Assembly: GCF_024380015.1 (NCBI RefSeq) | Contig: NZ_CP101508.1 | Coordinates: forward strand, 1,364,902-1,428,901 | Direction of reading: 5' to 3' | DNA: 64,000 bases | Origin: Photobacterium atrarenae | Lineage (GTDB): Bacteria; Pseudomonadota; Gammaproteobacteria; Enterobacterales; Vibrionaceae | Shown: positions 61,027 through 64,000 of the stretch, in pieces | How the letters are laid out: each line of letters starts with the position of its first letter | Position numbering within the stretch: the first letter of the stretch is position 1 | Translations under genes and position numbers: made by a program | The notes under the pieces: model-generated | What the model was told of the DNA's origin: nothing | Database searches by the model: none | What the model saw: only the letters and a program-made list of their open reading frames with translations

Positions 61027-62235
61027 GTGTTTCAGCAATCTTCTGCTGCCAGTATGGCAAAGCTGTTATTTTTAATAATCATTCTGGCGGCTGCCGGTCA
61101 GATGACACAAACCATGTATGTGCCGTCGATCCCGGCCATGTCGACTTTCTTCGCGGTCGAGTCTTCCTATTTACAGGCAGTCATGGCGGCCTATTTGATC
61201 CCTTACGGTTTATCACAGTTTATCTATGGCCCTTTGTCTGATCGAGTTGGCCGCCGGCCGGTGATCCTGATGGGGATGACCATTTTCCTGGTGGGGACTG
61301 TGGCTGCTTTAGTGGCCCCGACGTTTGAACTTTTTCTGCTGGCCAGTTTTATTCAGGGGATTGGCACCGGCTGTGGTGGTGCGATGTGTCGGACAGTGAC
61401 CCGTGACTGCTACGATGGTGTGGAACTGCATCGTGCCAACAGCCTGGTGAGCATGGGGGTGATTTTCTCACCTTTAATCGCGCCGGTGCTCGGTGGTTAT
61501 TTATCTGCTGCGTTTGACTGGCACGCCAGCTATATTTTTCTGTTGGTGTTCGGCACGCTGATCACCCTGGCGATGATGGCCCTGTTCCGGGAGACGTTGC
61601 CGGTTGAACGACGTCGCGCTGAGCGGGTCTGGCAGAGTTATCGCTATGTGCTGTCGAGCCGCCGCTTTCAGGGGTATGTGCTGTGCCTGGTGGCGACGTT
61701 TGCCGGGCTGGCCGTCTTTGAAGCAGCGGCGGGTGTGCTGCTCGGCAGTGTGCTTAAGCTGGACCCGAAAACGGTCAGCTGGTTGTTTGTGGTGCCGCTG
61801 CCGGGGTATCTGGCAGGCTCCTGGTTGTCGTCACGCTTGATGAAGCGTCTCGGCAATGCGCGGGTGTTATTTCTGGGGGCTTGTGCGGTGGGGCTGGGCT
61901 CAGCGACGATTCTGCTACCGGGCCTCGCCGGGCTGGTTACGGTCAGTTCTTTGATTGGCGGCGCGTTTGTTTACTTTATCGGGGCGGGGGTGCTGTTTCC
62001 GGCAGCGACGACTGCGGCGATAGAGCCGTTTCCGCATCATGCCGGAACGGCCGGGGCGATCTTGGGTGGCTTACAGAACTTAGGGGCTGGATTGGCCACC
62101 TTAGCGGCGTCTGCCATGCGCGTGAGTGATCAGCTGAGTCTTGGGCTAATGATGGGCGTGATGGCGCTGCTGGTGGTCTTTAGCCTGATTTGGGTACGTC
62201 GCGGTCATCATCAGGATACGCCGGTGATGGCGTGA
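61027..62235 (+). CDS. emrD: Multidrug efflux MFS transporter EmrD
   Basis: A 402-residue, 12-helix inner-membrane proton antiporter. It follows E. coli EmrD closely: AAAGQMTQTMYVPSIPAM at the start, GPLSDRVGRRPVILMGM in the 2-3 loop, RDCYDGVELHRANSLVSMG and, near the end, EPFPHHAGTAGAILGGLQN. EmrD exports uncouplers, detergents and other amphipathic drugs. The GTG start at 61027 follows GAGGGA by about 7 bases; the ATG nine codons later is an alternative. Confidence 0.9.
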   Translation: MFQQSSAASMAKLLFLIIILAAAGQMTQTMYVPSIPAMSTFFAVESSYLQAVMAAYLIPYGLSQFIYGPLSDRVGRRPVILMGMTIFLVGTVAALVAPTFELFLLASFIQGIGTGCGGAMCRTVTRDCYDGVELHRANSLVSMGVIFSPLIAPVLGGYLSAAFDWHASYIFLLVFGTLITLAMMALFRETLPVERRRAERVWQSYRYVLSSRRFQGYVLCLVATFAGLAVFEAAAGVLLGSVLKLDPKTVSWLFVVPLPGYLAGSWLSSRLMKRLGNARVLFLGACAVGLGSATILLPGLAGLVTVSSLIGGAFVYFIGAGVLFPAATTAAIEPFPHHAGTAGAILGGLQNLGAGLATLAASAMRVSDQLSLGLMMGVMALLVVFSLIWVRRGHHQDTPVMA

Positions 62236-62265
62236 TAGGTATTAAGCCCGGCTGAGGGTAAAAGA

Positions 62266-62294
62266 AAGGGAGCCGAATGATGTGGCTCCCTTTT
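62266..62294. terminator. Bidirectional terminator between emrD and yciU
   Basis: Stem AAAGGGAGCC / GGCTCCCTTT with a 9-base loop, A-rich and T-rich flanks, placed between the converging genes. Confidence 0.85.
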
Positions 62295-62319
62295 GATGCT
62301 CATGCCGTGTACAGCAAAC

Positions 62320-62646
62320 TTAGTCGCGCTTCCACAGGATGTGGCAGAATTTATTGTCCGGGTCACGGCTAACAAGCAAGCGGGCAAAAACATCATCCAG
62401 CTCATCATTTTCTTCGTTGACCAGCCCGATTCGGACTTCAGCATACACGTCTTTATCGACATCAAACCCAACATGTTCGGCCCAGTCGTCTTTGGTTTCA
62501 ACCAGCTCAGCGGCACCACGGTCTTCAAACTGGGCGGTGAACAGGATCACGTCTGCCGGTTCCAGGCTGTCGGCAGCCATTTCTAGAAATATATCGTACG
62601 CCGCGTCAATGACATCGTCATAGGCGATCAGGTTTGATGCTTCCAT
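62320..62646 (-). CDS. yciU: DUF440 family (YciU/HI1450-like) acidic protein
   Basis: A 108-residue, strongly acidic protein. The patterns AYDIFLEMAADSLEPADVILFTAQFEDRGAAEL, DDWAEHVGFDVD and ELDDVFARLLVSRD-x6-CHILWKRD match E. coli YciU and H. influenzae HI1450, called putative double-stranded DNA mimics because of their surface charge. Actual function is unproven. The start is the ATG at 62646, which restores the family N-terminus; the 19-residue longer frame is rejected. Confidence 0.9.
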   Translation of the reverse strand: MEASNLIAYDDVIDAAYDIFLEMAADSLEPADVILFTAQFEDRGAAELVETKDDWAEHVGFDVDKDVYAEVRIGLVNEENDELDDVFARLLVSRDPDNKFCHILWKRD

Positions 62647-62958
62647 AAACTCATTCAATCTTGGGTGTGAGTGAATTCCGATTATATACCCAAACGACGG
62701 CAAGATGCGATGCCTGGCAGGAAGTGTTCGGCTATCAGATGCGCCGATGTATGAGTTGTCTGATTAAAAAATCCACGGTCATTGTGTCTCGGAGAGCCGC
62801 AGATTGCGCTGTTCTGTCCAAGTTGGCGACAGAGACGGTAGCCCGTTCAGAAAACAACGGCGGATCGAGTGTTATGATTCGTTCAAGCGGGATGATTTGG
62901 TAGAATTCAAGCTCGTCAACTCTGTTCTTGCTTGTGGAATAAATTGAAAGGATAAAGC
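62647..62958. other. Intergenic region between yciU and the nucleotidyltransferase gene
   Basis: About 310 bases of divergent promoter space. Two frames (76 codons minus, 80 codons plus) cross it, but neither has a ribosome-binding site or a recognisable product. No repeat or terminator was seen. Confidence 0.45.
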
Positions 62959-63732
62959 GTGGCACGCACTTTACCTGTAATTGATGGCCAAACGCCGTTT
63001 CAGGATGAATATCTGCCGGTCTTGCTCGACGCTGTGAACCAGCTCAAGGCTGGCCTTGGGAAAAATTTGCACAGTATTTACGTTCACGGCAGTGTAGCCC
63101 GGCGCGAAGCCAGGCCCGGGAAGTCCGATCTGAACCTGACGCTTATTGTGGAGAAACCACTCAATGCTTCAGAGCAGTCGGTCCTCAGTACGCTGAAATG
63201 GCGGATTGCATCACATCACCCCGTCATTCCCGGGGTAACGCTGAAAGCTGGTGACTTGACCAAGGTGCTGTCGCTGGAGGCGATATTCCGCTGGGGTTTT
63301 TGGCTCAAACATTGCTGTCTTTGTCTGTACGGCGATGATTTGGCAAGCCGGTTTGGTTGTTTTGAAGCCAGTTGGGATATTGCCAAAGCTATGGACGGGG
63401 ATATCAAAAAAGAGCTGAGCGAGTACCGCGCCAAAATCATGGCCACCAAGGTGGTGAAAAATTATCTCGATTATTGTGAAGCGGTTGCCCGGAAAATGCT
63501 TTGGAGCTGCTTTTCCCTGGTGCTGCACCGGGAGCAGCGCCTGGCCTTGTCCCTGCGGCAGTGTGCCGATGCATTCCTGCGTCATTACCCGGATAAGTCA
63601 CTTGAAATTGGACGTCTGTTTATTCTGGTTGAGCGAACCCAGGTGCCGAAAAAGGCATCCCTGTTTATGATCGAGACGTTCGGCGGCTGGATCGTGGACG
63701 AATTTGATAAAATTGATCGTAAGATCGGTTGA
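62959..63732 (+). CDS. Nucleotidyltransferase-domain protein
   Basis: A 257-residue soluble protein. Residues about 42-60 (HGSVARREARPGKSDLNL) show the GS-x(n)-D-x-D/N core of minimal nucleotidyltransferases; the second acidic position is asparagine here, so catalysis is uncertain. The remainder is helical (about 130-250), as in aminoglycoside-adenyltransferase-like folds. GTG start with AAAGGAT ten bases upstream. It lies 49 bases before polB, on the same strand. Substrate unknown. Confidence 0.72.
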   Translation: MARTLPVIDGQTPFQDEYLPVLLDAVNQLKAGLGKNLHSIYVHGSVARREARPGKSDLNLTLIVEKPLNASEQSVLSTLKWRIASHHPVIPGVTLKAGDLTKVLSLEAIFRWGFWLKHCCLCLYGDDLASRFGCFEASWDIAKAMDGDIKKELSEYRAKIMATKVVKNYLDYCEAVARKMLWSCFSLVLHREQRLALSLRQCADAFLRHYPDKSLEIGRLFILVERTQVPKKASLFMIETFGGWIVDEFDKIDRKIG

Positions 63733-63781
63733 TTGACATCGCCATCCTGCTGATGTCACTGGAAGTCCCTCTGAGGTATTT

Positions 63782-64000
63782 TTGCAAACGCAACGAACAG
63801 GCTTTGTGCTGACAAGGCAGAGCAGAGATTCGCGCGGTCAGACTGAGATCGTGCTCTGGGTCAAAACAGACGAAGGCCCGTGCCGCCTGGTGATTCGGGG
63901 GGATAAGCCCGTCTGTTTTATCACCGAAGATGATTATGCTCACGCTGAGCGCTTGCTGCGCGAAGCCGGGATCACTGTGGACTGGCGTTCGCTGACATTG
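63782..64000 (+). CDS. polB: DNA polymerase II PolB, N-terminal part (cut by window end)
   Basis: 73 codons are visible. After the start come QTQRTGFVLTRQSRDSRGQT then EIVLWVKTDEGPCRLVI, and further on FITEDDYAHAERLLR, which align with the E. coli PolB start (GFILTRHWRDTPQGTEV...FWLATDNGPLQV, FIPADQ). PolB is the family B repair polymerase of the SOS response. The start appears to be TTG at 63782 with GAGG about 6 bases upstream; no in-frame ATG or GTG occurs between it and the stop at 63734. The gene continues beyond the window. Confidence 0.85.
   Translation, partial: MQTQRTGFVLTRQSRDSRGQTEIVLWVKTDEGPCRLVIRGDKPVCFITEDDYAHAERLLREAGITVDWRSLTL

Noticed and set aside
60924..61076. 50-codon hydrophobic frame overlapping the start of emrD
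   Set aside because: No ribosome-binding site and it overlaps the well-supported emrD start in another frame.
62735..62965. 76-codon minus-strand frame between yciU and the nucleotidyltransferase gene
   Set aside because: GTG start without a ribosome-binding site, overlaps the start of the plus-strand gene, and no recognisable product; kept only as part of the intergenic entry.

Overview
The window is a chromosomal segment from a gammaproteobacterium of the family Vibrionaceae, most likely Photobacterium-like or Grimontia-like given a base composition near 50% GC. The family call rests on gene content: a torCAD/torR trimethylamine N-oxide respiration locus, a PanP-type aspartate decarboxylase, the heme genes hmuTUV/hutXZ, a DUF2860 porin-like gene, and a TfoY gene led by a cyclic-di-GMP riboswitch that closely resembles the Vibrio cholerae Vc2 element. 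This is inferred from protein and RNA families recalled by eye; no database search was run. No tRNA, rRNA, CRISPR array, insertion sequence or complete prophage was seen.

Layout. 0-8.2 kb: a secreted SPOR/DUF1566-type protein, a large di-heme peroxidase-like cytochrome, an OFA-family transporter, a YdcH protein, the glutamate symporter GltS and a small hypothetical. 8.3-11.5 kb: a membrane sensor with PAS, GGDEF and EAL domains. 11.7-14.6 kb: the arginine ABC transporter operon artPIQM. 14.9-17.1 kb: the divergent purine nucleoside pair punC/punR. 17.1-22.3 kb: fdhD, a LysR regulator and a YdeP-type molybdopterin oxidoreductase whose long promoter region carries two perfect FNR boxes. 22.3-29.5 kb: a minus-strand cluster equivalent to the enterobacterial ydjXYZ-ynjABCDEF region, in which a TVP38 membrane domain is fused to a flavoprotein disulfide oxidoreductase. 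30.4-32.9 kb: tfoY with its riboswitch, purR, and an intergenic region rich in inverted repeats. 32.9-37.3 kb: divergent heme uptake (hmuTUV) and heme handling (hutXZ) genes. 37.7-39.9 kb: an SbtA-type bicarbonate transporter with a small membrane partner and a divergent LysR regulator. 40.6-41.7 kb: an AT-rich patch with an orphan type VI immunity gene (tai4-like) overlapping a decayed tae4-like effector. 42.5-48.1 kb: torD, torA, torC and the divergent torR. 48.2-54 kb: an FNR-box-led small transcription unit candidate, panP, DUF2860, a hypothetical periplasmic protein, and an NSS transporter with its 33-residue MetS subunit. 54.3-64 kb: an outer-membrane barrel, the 29-residue YnhF membrane protein, a patatin, an orphan iron-type ABC ATPase, an S33 peptidase, ribA behind a near-perfect Zur box, emrD, a YciU/DUF440 protein, a nucleotidyltransferase and the first 73 codons of polB, which starts with TTG.

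Themes. The segment is rich in anaerobic respiration functions (torCAD, ydeP-like, fdhD, FNR boxes), metal and heme homeostasis (hmu/hut, Zur-box ribA, an FbpC-like ATPase), and cyclic-di-GMP signalling (PAS-GGDEF-EAL protein and GEMM-I riboswitch). Several real genes are very short (metS, ynhF and candidate micro-ORFs near 41.6 and 48.3 kb). The least explained signals are the FNR-box/micro-ORF/terminator unit after torR, the structured region upstream of purR, the Zur-box-led ribA, and the TVP38-flavoprotein/Ynj cluster.
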